Notes: a model not told the origin generated them from the letters alone. A stretch of DNA of 27,745 nucleotides from Candidatus Segatella caccae (GCA_900556395.1 USOQ01000035.1:1-27745); one strand, 5' to 3'. Positions 7,815 to 16,040 are shown, counted from the first letter of the stretch. Translations and numbers: made by a program.

Positions 7815-8516
7815 ATGAAGCCAATCATCAACATCGAACACCTCGCCGCAGGCTACGAAGGCAAAGAGGTTCTTCACGACGTCAACCTCACCATCTATCA
7901 AGACGACTATTTAGGAATTATCGGACCCAATGGTGGGGGCAAGACCACCCTCATGCGCCTCATTCTCGGACTGATGAAGCCCACCGAAGGAAGCATCAGC
8001 TACTATAAGGACGGCCATGCAGTAAAGGAAATCACCATGGGTTATCTGCCACAATACAACGATCTCGACAAGCAGTTTCCCATCTCTGTATACGAAGTGG
8101 TGCTCTCTGGTCTCAACAAGACGAAGAGTCTCTTTGCCCGTTTCGGCAAAGCGCATCATCAGCTCGTTGCCGACACCTTGGAGCGTATGCAGCTGTCCGA
8201 CCTGAAAGACCGTCACATCGGAGCCTTGAGTGGTGGACAACTGCAGCGTGTTCTCTTGGCACGTGCCATCGTGTCAAAACCAGACGTCGTGATTCTCGAC
8301 GAGCCTAACACTTACATCGACCGACGTTTCCAAAAACAGATGTACGAGATGCTGGAGCAAATCAACAAGGAGTGCGCCATCATCATCGTAAGCCACGACA
8401 TTGCCGAAGTGCTGCACAATGTGAAGCACATCGCCTGCGTGAACCACCATCTGCACTATCACGATACTGCCGATATGCCGAAGGAAAAACTCGAAGAACA
8501 TTTTCTTAAGGTATAA
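7815..8516 (+). CDS. znuC: Metal ABC transporter ATP-binding protein, ZnuC-like
   Basis: The cytoplasmic ATPase subunit that would drive the ZnuA-fed transporter. The ATG at 7815 gives a 233-residue protein starting MKPIINIEHL; the reading frame is open further upstream, but the extra residues overlap the end of znuA and lack homology features. The nucleotide-binding domain is complete: Walker A GPNGGGKTT (37-45), Q-loop Gln80, signature LSGGQ (138-142), Walker B VVILDEP (158-164) and the switch His194. The D-loop reads NTYID. The HHLHYHD segment near 211-217 is typical of the metal-type ATPases of this branch. The partner membrane subunit (ZnuB) is not encoded on either side, so it must be elsewhere if the system works. 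Confidence 0.87.
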   Translation: MKPIINIEHLAAGYEGKEVLHDVNLTIYQDDYLGIIGPNGGGKTTLMRLILGLMKPTEGSISYYKDGHAVKEITMGYLPQYNDLDKQFPISVYEVVLSGLNKTKSLFARFGKAHHQLVADTLERMQLSDLKDRHIGALSGGQLQRVLLARAIVSKPDVVILDEPNTYIDRRFQKQMYEMLEQINKECAIIIVSHDIAEVLHNVKHIACVNHHLHYHDTADMPKEKLEEHFLKV

Positions 8517-8544
8517 GCTTTCCCATCTGAATTTAGTGTTTAAT

Positions 8545-8658
8545 GCACTGGGGAGGGTGTGGCATCTTGCCCGCCCGTAATCATCCTTGATTTTTTAAAA
8601 AAAGTTAGCTTTTCTTGCTTGTAAAGGGGCGGGTAAGATGCCACGCCCTCCCCAGTGC
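8545..8658. repeat. 32-bp inverted repeat with 50-nt loop (MITE-like or RNA hairpin) in the 302-bp gap before the GT117 gene
   Basis: The arms are 8545-8576 and 8627-8658. They match at 30 of 32 positions, and the two differences (8558 with 8645, 8569 with 8634) become U-G and G-U wobble pairs in + strand RNA, so the whole 32-bp stem could pair. The arms are GC-rich while the loop (8577-8626) is AT-rich with a T6A7 tract. No T-run follows the right arm, so it is not a classic terminator, and no reading frame is contained. No target-site duplication was visible. The rest of the gap holds a promoter (8721-8752) and otherwise nothing recognisable. Confidence 0.85.
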
Positions 8659-8720
8659 AAGCCTGCCAATGAGAGGTATCTTCCTGAAAAATATAATATT
8701 ATCTAAAAAGAACAGCAAAC

Positions 8721-8752
8721 TTCGCTTGTTTCTTCTCTTTTTAGTACCTTTG
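8721..8752 (+). promoter_or_regulatory. Bacteroidota-type promoter for the GT117 operon
   Basis: The -7 box TACCTTTG at 8745-8752 fits TAnnTTTG exactly. At the preferred 20-bp spacing upstream lies ttcg (8721-8724), a partial match to the -33 TTTG element. Transcription would begin near 8758, giving a leader of about 60 nt before the GT117 start at 8819. Confidence 0.65.
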
Positions 8753-8818
8753 CAACGATTTATGCCCTGAGGCATCATAGAGAAAGAGAAAATCAAACAT
8801 TTAAGTTTAAGAACCATA

Positions 8819-11800
8819 ATGAAACAGTACAAATTAGTGGACAATATCTTCGGATGGGTTGCTTTTATGATAGCAGCCTTCGTGTATTGCTCCACGATTG
8901 AACCGACAGCCAGCTTCTGGGACTGTCCTGAGTTTATCACCACTGCCTACAAGCAGGAAATCGGTCACCCTCCTGGGGCACCGTTCTTCATGCTCTTAGG
9001 TAATTTCTTTACCCATTTTGCCAGCGATACGACACAGGTTGCCAAGATGGTGAACACGATGAGCGCTCTGCTGAGTGCTGTCTGCATCATGTTCCTCTTC
9101 TGGACCATCACACACTTGGCACGCAAACTCATCATCGGCGACTGGAAAGAGATGACCACCGCCAAGATGGTTGGCATCGAGGCATCGGGTATGGTGGGAG
9201 CACTCATCTATACCTTCAGCGACACATTCTGGTTCTCGGCTGTAGAGGGCGAGGTGTATGCTTTCTCATCTGCCTTTACTGCCGTGGTCTTCTGGCTTAT
9301 CCTGAAATGGGAAGACCATGCCGACGAGCCTCACAGCGACCGATGGCTTGTGCTCATCGCCTATATGACGGGTCTGAGCATCGGTGTTCACCTGCTCAAC
9401 CTGCTCTGCATCCCTGCCATCGTATTGGTATATTACTACAAGAAGGTGCCACAAGCCAACCTCAAAGGCTCGCTCCTGGCACTGTTTGTATCCTTCTTAG
9501 TGGTCGTAGCCGTACTTTATGGTGTGGTACCTGGTATCATCACCGTGGGCGGATGGTTTGAGCTGTTCTTCGTCAACACCTTAGGCTGCCCATTCAATAC
9601 GGGTGAGATCGTATATATCATCTGCTTGGTGGCTTCGGTTATTTGGGGCATCTATGAGACTTTCAATGCCACCGACAAGAACGAGAAGCGACAGAACATC
9701 GCCTTCGTATTGGGCTTCGGCATGCTCGGAATCCCCTTCTACGGATACGGATGGAGCGCTGCCATCACTGGCTTCGTAGTACTCATCGCACTATGGTTTG
9801 TACTGGGTTACAAGCGCAAGAAGGAAGTTGTGGTTAAGAACGACGAGACTACCGGACTCACCAAGACCAAAGTGCAGCTCCTGCCTCTCATCTCAGCCCG
9901 CGTGAAGAACACAGCCCTGCTGTGCATGCTGATGCTGATGATAGGTTACTCAAGCTATGCGCTCATCGTGATCCGCTCGGCTGCCAACCCTCCTATGGAC
10001 CAGAACTCGCCAGAGGATATCTTCACCCTTGGCAGCTATCTGAGCCGCGACCAGTATGGCGACCGTCCTCTGTTCTACGGACAGGCCTATACCTCACAGG
10101 TGGCACTTCAGGTAGATGGCGACATGTGCAAGCCAGTGATGACCGAGGGTGCTCCCGTATACCAGCGCAAGGAGAAAGCCAGCAAGGATGAGAAGGACTC
10201 ATACTTCGTAGTGAGCCACAAGAATAAATATAAGTATGCTCAGAACATGTTATTCCCTCGTATGTATGATGCTGCTCATGCACAAGCATACGAAGACTGG
10301 ATGGGAGGTGTCAACGGAACAGAAGTGCCCTACGACCGCTGTGGCGAGAGCATCAGCGTGAAGATGCCTTCGCAGTGGGACAACATACGATTTTTCCTCT
10401 CCTACCAGTGCAACTTCATGTACTGGCGATACTTCATGTGGAACTTCGCTGGCCGTCAGAACGACATACAGGGCAACGGCGAGCCTGAACATGGCAACTG
10501 GATTACGGGTATTCCATTCGTCGACAACGCCATGCTTGGCGACCAGAGCAAGCTGCCCGATGACCTAAAGAACAACAAGGGACATAACGTGTTCTACTGT
10601 ATGCCTCTGCTCTTGGGTCTCATCGGACTCTTCTGGCAGGCATGGTATACTCGCAAGCGCAAGGTGGTAAAGAATGGTAAGGAGACTGAAGAATTGCTCC
10701 CTATCGGCATCCAGCAGTTCTGGGTGGTATTCTTCCTCTTCTTCATGACTGGTCTTGCCATCGTCATCTACCTCAACCAGGTGCCTATGCAGCCACGTGA
10801 GCGCGACTATGCGTATGCGGGTTCCTTCTATGCTTTTGCCATCTGGTGTGGCTTAGGTGTATTGGCTATCCTCGACCTGCTGAAGAAGTATGCTAAGTTG
10901 AGTGGCACTGCTGTGGCTGCTATTGTGGGCGCCATTGCCCTCCTCGTGCCTGTGCAGATGGCCTCTCAGACTTGGGACGACCACGACCGCTCTAACCGTT
11001 ACACCTGCCGAGACTTCGGACAGAACTATCTGATGTCGCTCCAGGAAAAGGGTAATCCTATCATCTTTACCAATGGAGATAACGATACCTTCCCACTCTG
11101 GTACAACCAAGAGGTGGAGGGCGTAGGCACCGATGCGCGAGTATGCAACCTGAGCTATCTGCAGACCGACTGGTATATCGACCAGATGATGCGTCCTGCA
11201 TACGATTCGCCATCTGTGCCTATCACCTGGCCTCGTCTCGACTTCTGCTCGGGCACTAACGAGTATGTGTCGGTAGAACCTGAGGCTAAGCAGCAGATTC
11301 TCGACTTCTACAAGCAGGACCCTGAGACTGCTAAAAAGCAGTTGGGCGAGGATCCTTTCGAGCTGAAGAACATCCTGAAATACTGGGTGCGCAGCAAGAA
11401 CCCCGACCTGCACATCATTCCTACCGACACCCTCTACCTCTCCATCGACAAGAAGGCTGTAAGGGAGAGTGGAATGATGATGGCTGCCGACTCTATCCCC
11501 GACAAGATGGTCATCTCACTGGCTGGTAAGCGTGCCCTCTACAAGGGCGACCTCATGATGCTCGAGATGCTGGCACAGTGCAACTGGAAGCGACCTCTCT
11601 ACGTGGCTCTCACCGTGGGTCAGGAGAACTACATGAACCTGGGCGACAACTTCGTGCAGGAGGGTCTTGCCAACCGCATCACTCCTTTCACCACCAACAA
11701 GCCTGGTGCTAAGAACTTTGATACGGAGAAGGCTTATCACAACATCATGACGCGATTTAAGTTTGGCAACCTGAAGCAGAAAGGCCTCTACATCGACGAG

Positions 11801-12250
11801 ACTACCATGCGTATGTGCTACACCCACCGACGCCTGTTGGCTCAGACAGCCTTGGCGCTCATCGCTGAACATAAGGACAAGAAGGCCATCGACATCCTGA
11901 AGAAGGCGGATGTGGAGATACCTTCTTATAATGTACCTGTCGACTACATGAGCGGCGGTCTCGACATGGCTCGTGGCTGGCTCCTCACTGGGCAGAAGGC
12001 TAAGGGTGAGGAATATCTCAGCAAGATATGGACCAATGCCACACAGTATCTCAACTACTACCTCTCACTCTCTAACGATCGCTTCATGGCGGCACAGAGC
12101 GACTGCATACGTCAGATCATGATCATGCAGAGCACTGCTGAGGTGGCAGGCATGGTGAGTCCTAAACTCGAAGCTAAGTATGCCAAACAGCTCAACGCCC
12201 TCTACACACTCTATCACGGACGCGGAGGACGTATGCCTGAGGGGTATTAA
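8819..12250 (+). CDS. GT117-family (DUF2723) membrane glycosyltransferase
   Basis: A large multi-pass GT-C type glycosyltransferase of the DUF2723/GT117 family, related to protein O-mannosyltransferases. It would transfer a sugar from a lipid-linked donor on the periplasmic face of the inner membrane. The N-terminal signature is clear: EPTASFWDCPEFI (28-40), with the acidic pair Asp35/Glu38 in the first periplasmic loop, followed by HPPGAP (50-55). About a dozen hydrophobic segments fill roughly residues 12-340 and 590-720, broken by a soluble region, with a second conserved block QVPMQPRERDYAYAGSF near 655-671. The C-terminal ~400 residues look soluble and periplasmic, rich in short helices. 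The length of 1143 is normal for Bacteroidota members. It has its own promoter and is followed after 20 bp by a deacetylase gene. Acceptor and sugar are not known from sequence. Confidence 0.88.
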   Translation: MKQYKLVDNIFGWVAFMIAAFVYCSTIEPTASFWDCPEFITTAYKQEIGHPPGAPFFMLLGNFFTHFASDTTQVAKMVNTMSALLSAVCIMFLFWTITHLARKLIIGDWKEMTTAKMVGIEASGMVGALIYTFSDTFWFSAVEGEVYAFSSAFTAVVFWLILKWEDHADEPHSDRWLVLIAYMTGLSIGVHLLNLLCIPAIVLVYYYKKVPQANLKGSLLALFVSFLVVVAVLYGVVPGIITVGGWFELFFVNTLGCPFNTGEIVYIICLVASVIWGIYETFNATDKNEKRQNIAFVLGFGMLGIPFYGYGWSAAITGFVVLIALWFVLGYKRKKEVVVKNDETTGLTKTKVQLLPLISARVKNTALLCMLMLMIGYSSYALIVIRSAANPPMDQNSPEDIFTLGSYLSRDQYGDRPLFYGQAYTSQVALQVDGDMCKPVMTEGAPVYQRKEKASKDEKDSYFVVSHKNKYKYAQNMLFPRMYDAAHAQAYEDWMGGVNGTEVPYDRCGESISVKMPSQWDNIRFFLSYQCNFMYWRYFMWNFAGRQNDIQGNGEPEHGNWITGIPFVDNAMLGDQSKLPDDLKNNKGHNVFYCMPLLLGLIGLFWQAWYTRKRKVVKNGKETEELLPIGIQQFWVVFFLFFMTGLAIVIYLNQVPMQPRERDYAYAGSFYAFAIWCGLGVLAILDLLKKYAKLSGTAVAAIVGAIALLVPVQMASQTWDDHDRSNRYTCRDFGQNYLMSLQEKGNPIIFTNGDNDTFPLWYNQEVEGVGTDARVCNLSYLQTDWYIDQMMRPAYDSPSVPITWPRLDFCSGTNEYVSVEPEAKQQILDFYKQDPETAKKQLGEDPFELKNILKYWVRSKNPDLHIIPTDTLYLSIDKKAVRESGMMMAADSIPDKMVISLAGKRALYKGDLMMLEMLAQCNWKRPLYVALTVGQENYMNLGDNFVQEGLANRITPFTTNKPGAKNFDTEKAYHNIMTRFKFGNLKQKGLYIDETTMRMCYTHRRLLAQTALALIAEHKDKKAIDILKKADVEIPSYNVPVDYMSGGLDMARGWLLTGQKAKGEEYLSKIWTNATQYLNYYLSLSNDRFMAAQSDCIRQIMIMQSTAEVAGMVSPKLEAKYAKQLNALYTLYHGRGGRMPEGY

Positions 12251-12270
12251 TGTTATAAAAAAAGTCGCCT

Positions 12271-12882
12271 ATGTTTATCGAGCAACCAGCCAAATGGCTG
12301 AGATGGCTGTATCCGAAGGCTATTTGGAGAATGGACCCGAAGGAACACTCTGTCTACCTGACGTTTGACGACGGGCCCATTCCCGAATCGACTCCATTCA
12401 TCCTCGAAACGCTGAGGAAATACAACATCAAGGCCACCTTCTTCATGGTGGGAGAAAATGTGTTACGCCATCACGACCTCTACAACCAGATTGTGGCAGA
12501 GGGCCACCAGATAGGCAATCATACATTCAACCATATCGGGGCCTTCAAGCATCGTGTCATCTCCTACGTGCTCAATACCAACAAGGCCAATGACATCATT
12601 CATGCGCATCTCTTCCGTCCACCACATGGATGGATGAGACCCAGCGAATACTGGTGGTTACACCGCACCTACGAGGTCATCATGTGGGATGTCGTAACGC
12701 GCGACTACTCCAAATGGCTGACGGCAGAGGACGTGGTAGGCAACGTAAAACGCTATGCCCGCAACGGGAGTATCATCACCTTCCACGACTCGCTGAAGAG
12801 CATCGACAAGCTGAAGACTGCCTTGCCTAAGGCTATAGAATGGCTTCAGGAACAGGGCTACGAATTCAAGATATTCAAATGA
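12271..12882 (+). CDS. Polysaccharide deacetylase family protein (NodB homology domain, CE4)
   Basis: A predicted metal-dependent deacetylase acting on an N- or O-acetylated sugar. The complete CE4 motif set is visible: TFDDGP (31-36) with catalytic base Asp33 and metal ligand Asp34, GNHTFNH (82-88) giving metal ligands His84 and His88, RPPHG (116-120), MWDV (138-141) and FHDS (171-174) with the catalytic His172. The 203-residue protein is just the catalytic domain. There is no signal peptide or lipobox, although the N-terminal LRWLYPKAIW segment is amphipathic and could touch the membrane. It follows the GT117 gene by 20 bp and precedes the next gene by 1 bp, so it belongs to a three-gene operon. 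Peptidoglycan, capsule or a glycan intermediate are all possible substrates. Confidence 0.88.
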   Translation: MFIEQPAKWLRWLYPKAIWRMDPKEHSVYLTFDDGPIPESTPFILETLRKYNIKATFFMVGENVLRHHDLYNQIVAEGHQIGNHTFNHIGAFKHRVISYVLNTNKANDIIHAHLFRPPHGWMRPSEYWWLHRTYEVIMWDVVTRDYSKWLTAEDVVGNVKRYARNGSIITFHDSLKSIDKLKTALPKAIEWLQEQGYEFKIFK

Positions 12883-12883
12883 G

Positions 12884-13627
12884 ATGAAGAAAAGAATGAA
12901 CAGCTATCAGGCGGTAGCAAGCTTCGTAAGGGGATTCTTCGAAGCATACGCTCGTGGCATCATCGATGCTGCCATCGAGAGCAACGACTTCGAGAAGAAG
13001 AATGACCCTAAGGAAATCAAGCAGATGATGCTGGAACACTATGGAGAGGTAAATCAATACTACTTCGACATCATGTTTGCTACCCTCGTAAGACTCAACT
13101 ATAAGGCTGCCGAGGAAGCCGACGAGCGTATGCACAAGAACTTTGACAGCATGAAGAAGGCCGACCCTACCTTTGAGCCTACCATGCTCGACTATCTGCG
13201 CATAGCCTGCAAGAGCCCACAGCTATACAAGGCGATGGAGGCTGAATATAAGCGTAACTTCTCCTACCTGCTGCAAGGCAAGTTTACTACTATCGAAGAG
13301 CATGTGCGCGACTATACGCATGGCATACTTATCAGTATTGCCGACGAGCCGATGGCTATCCACCTGCTGACAAGAATCATCGTCAAGGCGTATGCTGCTG
13401 GGCTGAAGTGTGGTAGCCAAGAAGGTAAACTGCCACAGCTACACATGCCCACCTTGCACGGTATGCTGCTCAACAACGTGAACATACTCCTGAACGAGGC
13501 TCCGTTGAAAAGCTGCAGCGAAGACCCAGTGGCTCTCTTTAAGGAGGCTTGCAGGGAGAAAGAGGAAAACATCAATGTACTCTTCAATACGCTCAACGAT
13601 ACGATGAAAGAACTGGCGGAAGTATAG
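12884..13627 (+). CDS. Hypothetical, mostly helical soluble protein
   Basis: Not recognised. The 247-residue product has no signal peptide, no transmembrane segment and no familiar catalytic motif. It reads as a string of amphipathic helices rich in Lys, Glu and Met, with scattered Cys (one each in the IACKSP, LKCGSQ, KSCSED and EACREK contexts) and few glycines. The N-terminal half (about 9-60) carries AVASFVRGFFEAYARGIIDAAIE followed by an acidic EKKNDPKEIKQMM stretch. Its ATG lies one base after the deacetylase stop, which implies co-transcription and likely coupled translation with the GT117 and deacetylase genes. It is the last gene before the convergent terminator. A cytoplasmic accessory role in the glycan pathway is only a guess from position. 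Confidence 0.7.
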   Translation: MKKRMNSYQAVASFVRGFFEAYARGIIDAAIESNDFEKKNDPKEIKQMMLEHYGEVNQYYFDIMFATLVRLNYKAAEEADERMHKNFDSMKKADPTFEPTMLDYLRIACKSPQLYKAMEAEYKRNFSYLLQGKFTTIEEHVRDYTHGILISIADEPMAIHLLTRIIVKAYAAGLKCGSQEGKLPQLHMPTLHGMLLNNVNILLNEAPLKSCSEDPVALFKEACREKEENINVLFNTLNDTMKELAEV

Positions 13628-13695
13628 TTTTCCGCAGAGCTTACACATGCCCCTCCCCTACACAAAAAAGATGTAAGCGCATACGTTAAGCTTAG

Positions 13696-13747
13696 AAAGC
13701 AAAAGTCCCTACAAACTATTGGAAGTTTGTAGGGACTTTGCTTTTTT
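13696..13747. terminator. Bidirectional intrinsic terminator between convergent operons
   Basis: A long hairpin: aaagc...gtccctacaaact on the left (13696-13717) pairs with agtttgtagggac...gcttt on the right (about 13725-13745), with one bulged A and a short loop. On the + strand it ends in a T-run (13742-13747). On the - strand the exit is T-rich but interrupted (ttttgcttt). It sits between the unknown gene ending at 13627 and the mutase gene ending at 13760 on the other strand, so it likely stops both. The rest of this 132-bp gap shows nothing else. Confidence 0.88.
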
Positions 13748-13759
13748 ATATGAAGTGAA

Positions 13760-15151
13760 TTACTGCATATCATACACCACCTGCATAAGCTTCTTGCCAA
13801 GCTCATCAGCCTGCTCCATGGTAGAAGCCTCGCTATATACGCGGATAATGGGCTCGGTATTACTCTTGCGAAGATGAACCCACTTGTCAGGGAAATCGAG
13901 TTTCACGCCATCGATATCTGTTACGGTTACATCCTTCTCCTTGCCATACATCTCCTTTACCTTCACGAGGATGGCATCAACATCGGTAGAAGCCGTCAAG
14001 TCGATGCGATTCTTGGCGATGAAGTAGTTAGGGAAAGTGGCACGAAGCTCGCTTACCTTGCATCCCTTATGGGCAAGACTGCTCAAGAAGAGAGCGATAC
14101 CTACGAGGGCATCACGACCATAGTGACTCTCTGGATAGATGACACCACCATTGCCTTCGCCTCCTATCACTGCATGAACGTCCTTCATCTTGGTGGTGAC
14201 ATTCACCTCGCCTACTGCAGCAGCAGTATATTTGCCGCCATGCTTCTCGGTCACATCACGGAGAGCACGGGTAGAAGACAGGTTGCTGACAGTATTGCCA
14301 GGAGTATGGCTCAGCACATAATCGGCAACGCTCACCAAGGTATATTCCTCGCCAAACATCTTGCCGTCCTCGCAGATGAAAGCCAAGCGGTCAACATCTG
14401 GGTCAACAACGATACCCATGTGATAACCACCCTTCTTCAACTCGTCCATGATGCCACTGAGGTTCTTCTCTAATGGCTCAGGGTTGTGAGCGAAGTCGCC
14501 CGTAGGTTCACCATTCAGGAAGGTATACTCTACTCCGAGGGCATCGAGCAACTCTGGGAGAATGACACCTCCCACGGAGTTGATGGCATCTACACAAACC
14601 TTGAAATGAGCTTTCTTGATAGCCTCAACATCCACGAGCTTCAATGCAAGCACGGAGTCGATATGGCGCTTGTTGAAGGTGGGGTCTTCGGTATATTTTC
14701 CGAGGTTATCAACATCAGCATATTCGAAGTCTTCCTTCTCGGCGATGCTCAACACCTCGCTGCCATTGGCTGCGGTAAGAAACTCTCCCTTCTCGTTGAG
14801 AAGCTTGAGGGCATTCCACTGACGAGGGTTGTGAGAGGCGGTGATGATGATGCCTCCTGCTGCACCGCTCATGGTAACAGCAAGTTCGGTAGTAGGAGTG
14901 GTGGCTAATCCGATGTTGAGCACATCATATCCCATGCCCATCAGGGTGCCACACACTACGTTCTTGACCATCTCGCCAGAGATGCGGGCATCGCGGCCCA
15001 CAACGATGGTATTGCTTGAAGACTGTCCGCTACGACGAATAAAGGTAGCGTAAGCTGAAGTAAACTTCACGATATCGAGCGGATTAAGCGTATCGCCCGC
15101 TGGTCCGCCGATTGTTCCGCGGATTCCAGAAATAGATTTGATAAGAGTCAT
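13760..15151 (-). CDS. glmM: Phosphoglucosamine mutase / phosphohexomutase
   Basis: An alpha-D-phosphohexomutase that most likely interconverts glucosamine-6-phosphate and glucosamine-1-phosphate on the way to UDP-GlcNAc for peptidoglycan and lipid A. All four signature regions are present: the phosphoserine loop TASHNP with Ser106, the Mg-binding DPDVDR (250-255), the sugar-specificity loop GEGNGG (331-336) and the C-terminal phosphate-binding RKSNTEP. The specificity loop is the GEGNGG kind found in archaeal-type phosphoglucosamine mutases, rather than the GEQSGH of E. coli GlmM, so phosphomannose or phosphoglucose activity cannot be excluded. The length of 463 is normal. It lies 65 bp after the DUF4827 gene with no promoter box in between, so it is probably its downstream partner. 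Confidence 0.88.
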   Translation of the reverse strand: MTLIKSISGIRGTIGGPAGDTLNPLDIVKFTSAYATFIRRSGQSSSNTIVVGRDARISGEMVKNVVCGTLMGMGYDVLNIGLATTPTTELAVTMSGAAGGIIITASHNPRQWNALKLLNEKGEFLTAANGSEVLSIAEKEDFEYADVDNLGKYTEDPTFNKRHIDSVLALKLVDVEAIKKAHFKVCVDAINSVGGVILPELLDALGVEYTFLNGEPTGDFAHNPEPLEKNLSGIMDELKKGGYHMGIVVDPDVDRLAFICEDGKMFGEEYTLVSVADYVLSHTPGNTVSNLSSTRALRDVTEKHGGKYTAAAVGEVNVTTKMKDVHAVIGGEGNGGVIYPESHYGRDALVGIALFLSSLAHKGCKVSELRATFPNYFIAKNRIDLTASTDVDAILVKVKEMYGKEKDVTVTDIDGVKLDFPDKWVHLRKSNTEPIIRVYSEASTMEQADELGKKLMQVVYDMQ

Positions 15152-15216
15152 AATATATTTTTATTAAGACGTGAATGCTTGATGAATGTGATGATATATA
15201 AAGAAAATCCACTTCC

Positions 15217-15933
15217 TTAGCGTGCTGCTTGGAAGCGGATGTCATATAGACAGGCGTAGACACTGGCAGAGGCTGAAGTGGTGCCATAAGTATGAGGCAC
15301 CAACAAGCGTACATGAGCCAGCTCGTCATCGGCTGTGATGAGTCGTCCTATCTTAATCCAACTGAAAGGTATCAACCATCCGGATGGAACCGTGGCACTC
15401 ACGCTACCATAATACGAAGAGTTGTAGGTTTGCGCCAAGAGGCTTTTTGAGGTGTCAACAAAAGAACCTTCAAACGTTCCTGACGTATTTTTAACACTCA
15501 TCTCGTCGGTGTAGATAGCAAAACGAGGCACATCATTGGTCAGCGTGATGGCGTCATCGCATATCTTGGCACGATTGGCAAGACAATACTCTGTATAACG
15601 GCACAACACGTTCTGGGTTTTCCCCTTGGCGATATAATTGCCACAACCATCATGGATGACCTGCATATAGATGCCATTGCTCTCGAAGAGTACATACTCG
15701 TTGTTGTTAGGGTCGGTGTCTGTCAACTTAATTGTCTTGTCACCAGCCTTGCGAGCTTCAAAACGTTGTTCAAACTCGGATTCTTTAATGACTTTGACAT
15801 TCTCATTGCGCAAGAACGCATTGATAGAGTCAAGCTCTCTATTGCGCTGATCTGCGTACGTCTCATTATGGTCACAAGCGGCAAATGTCACCAGTGCCGC
15901 AATTGCTATTATTGATAATAATAGTTTCTTCAT
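15217..15933 (-). CDS. DUF4827 family lipoprotein, possibly FKBP-like
   Basis: A 238-residue envelope lipoprotein. Residues 1-20 are a signal with lipobox FAAC (Cys20), and the mature protein starts CDHNETYADQ. The overall sequence fits the Bacteroidota-specific DUF4827 family, whose function is not established. The second half follows the order of FKBP-type prolyl isomerase or GldI-like folds: GIYMQVIHDGCG (87-98), a Y-T-E-Y strand (113-116), SGWLIPFSWIKIG (184-196), then HVRLLVPHTYG (207-217) and a final strand ACLYDIRF (227-234). This is my inference; the usual FKBP aromatic pocket is only partly recognisable. It has its own promoter directly after the nrnA terminator and precedes glmM. 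Confidence 0.78.
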   Translation of the reverse strand: MKKLLLSIIAIAALVTFAACDHNETYADQRNRELDSINAFLRNENVKVIKESEFEQRFEARKAGDKTIKLTDTDPNNNEYVLFESNGIYMQVIHDGCGNYIAKGKTQNVLCRYTEYCLANRAKICDDAITLTNDVPRFAIYTDEMSVKNTSGTFEGSFVDTSKSLLAQTYNSSYYGSVSATVPSGWLIPFSWIKIGRLITADDELAHVRLLVPHTYGTTSASASVYACLYDIRFQAAR

Positions 15934-15967
15934 TCTTTAAGTTCGTAATTTTTATACAAATATGGCG

Positions 15968-15999
15968 CAAAGGTACAAAAAAAAAATAGGACTGCCAAT
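15968..15999 (-). promoter_or_regulatory. Promoter of the DUF4827-glmM unit, overlapping the upstream terminator
   Basis: On the - strand TACCTTTG (15968-15975) is an exact -7 box and attg (15996-15999), 20 bp further upstream, is a near match to the -33 TTTG. The -33 element falls inside the hairpin of the nrnA terminator. The leader to the ATG at 15933 would be roughly 30 nt. Confidence 0.7.
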
Positions 16000-16014
16000 G
16001 TTGGTAGTCCTATT
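15977..16014 (-). terminator. Intrinsic terminator of the nucleotidyltransferase-nrnA operon
   Basis: On the - strand a 14-bp stem (arms 16014-16001 and 15998-15985, one mismatch, 2-nt central gap) is followed by a run of ten T (15986-15977). It begins 27 bp after the nrnA stop codon. The stem-plus-T-run layout is a textbook intrinsic terminator. On the + strand no strong T-run follows, so it acts mainly on the - strand. Confidence 0.87.
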
Positions 16015-16040
16015 TTATTATTATTTATCACTTATCTTTC

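Noticed and set aside
8545..8658. Intrinsic terminator of znuC
   Set aside because: The stem is strong but neither arm is followed by a T-run, and the 50-nt loop is too long for a typical terminator.
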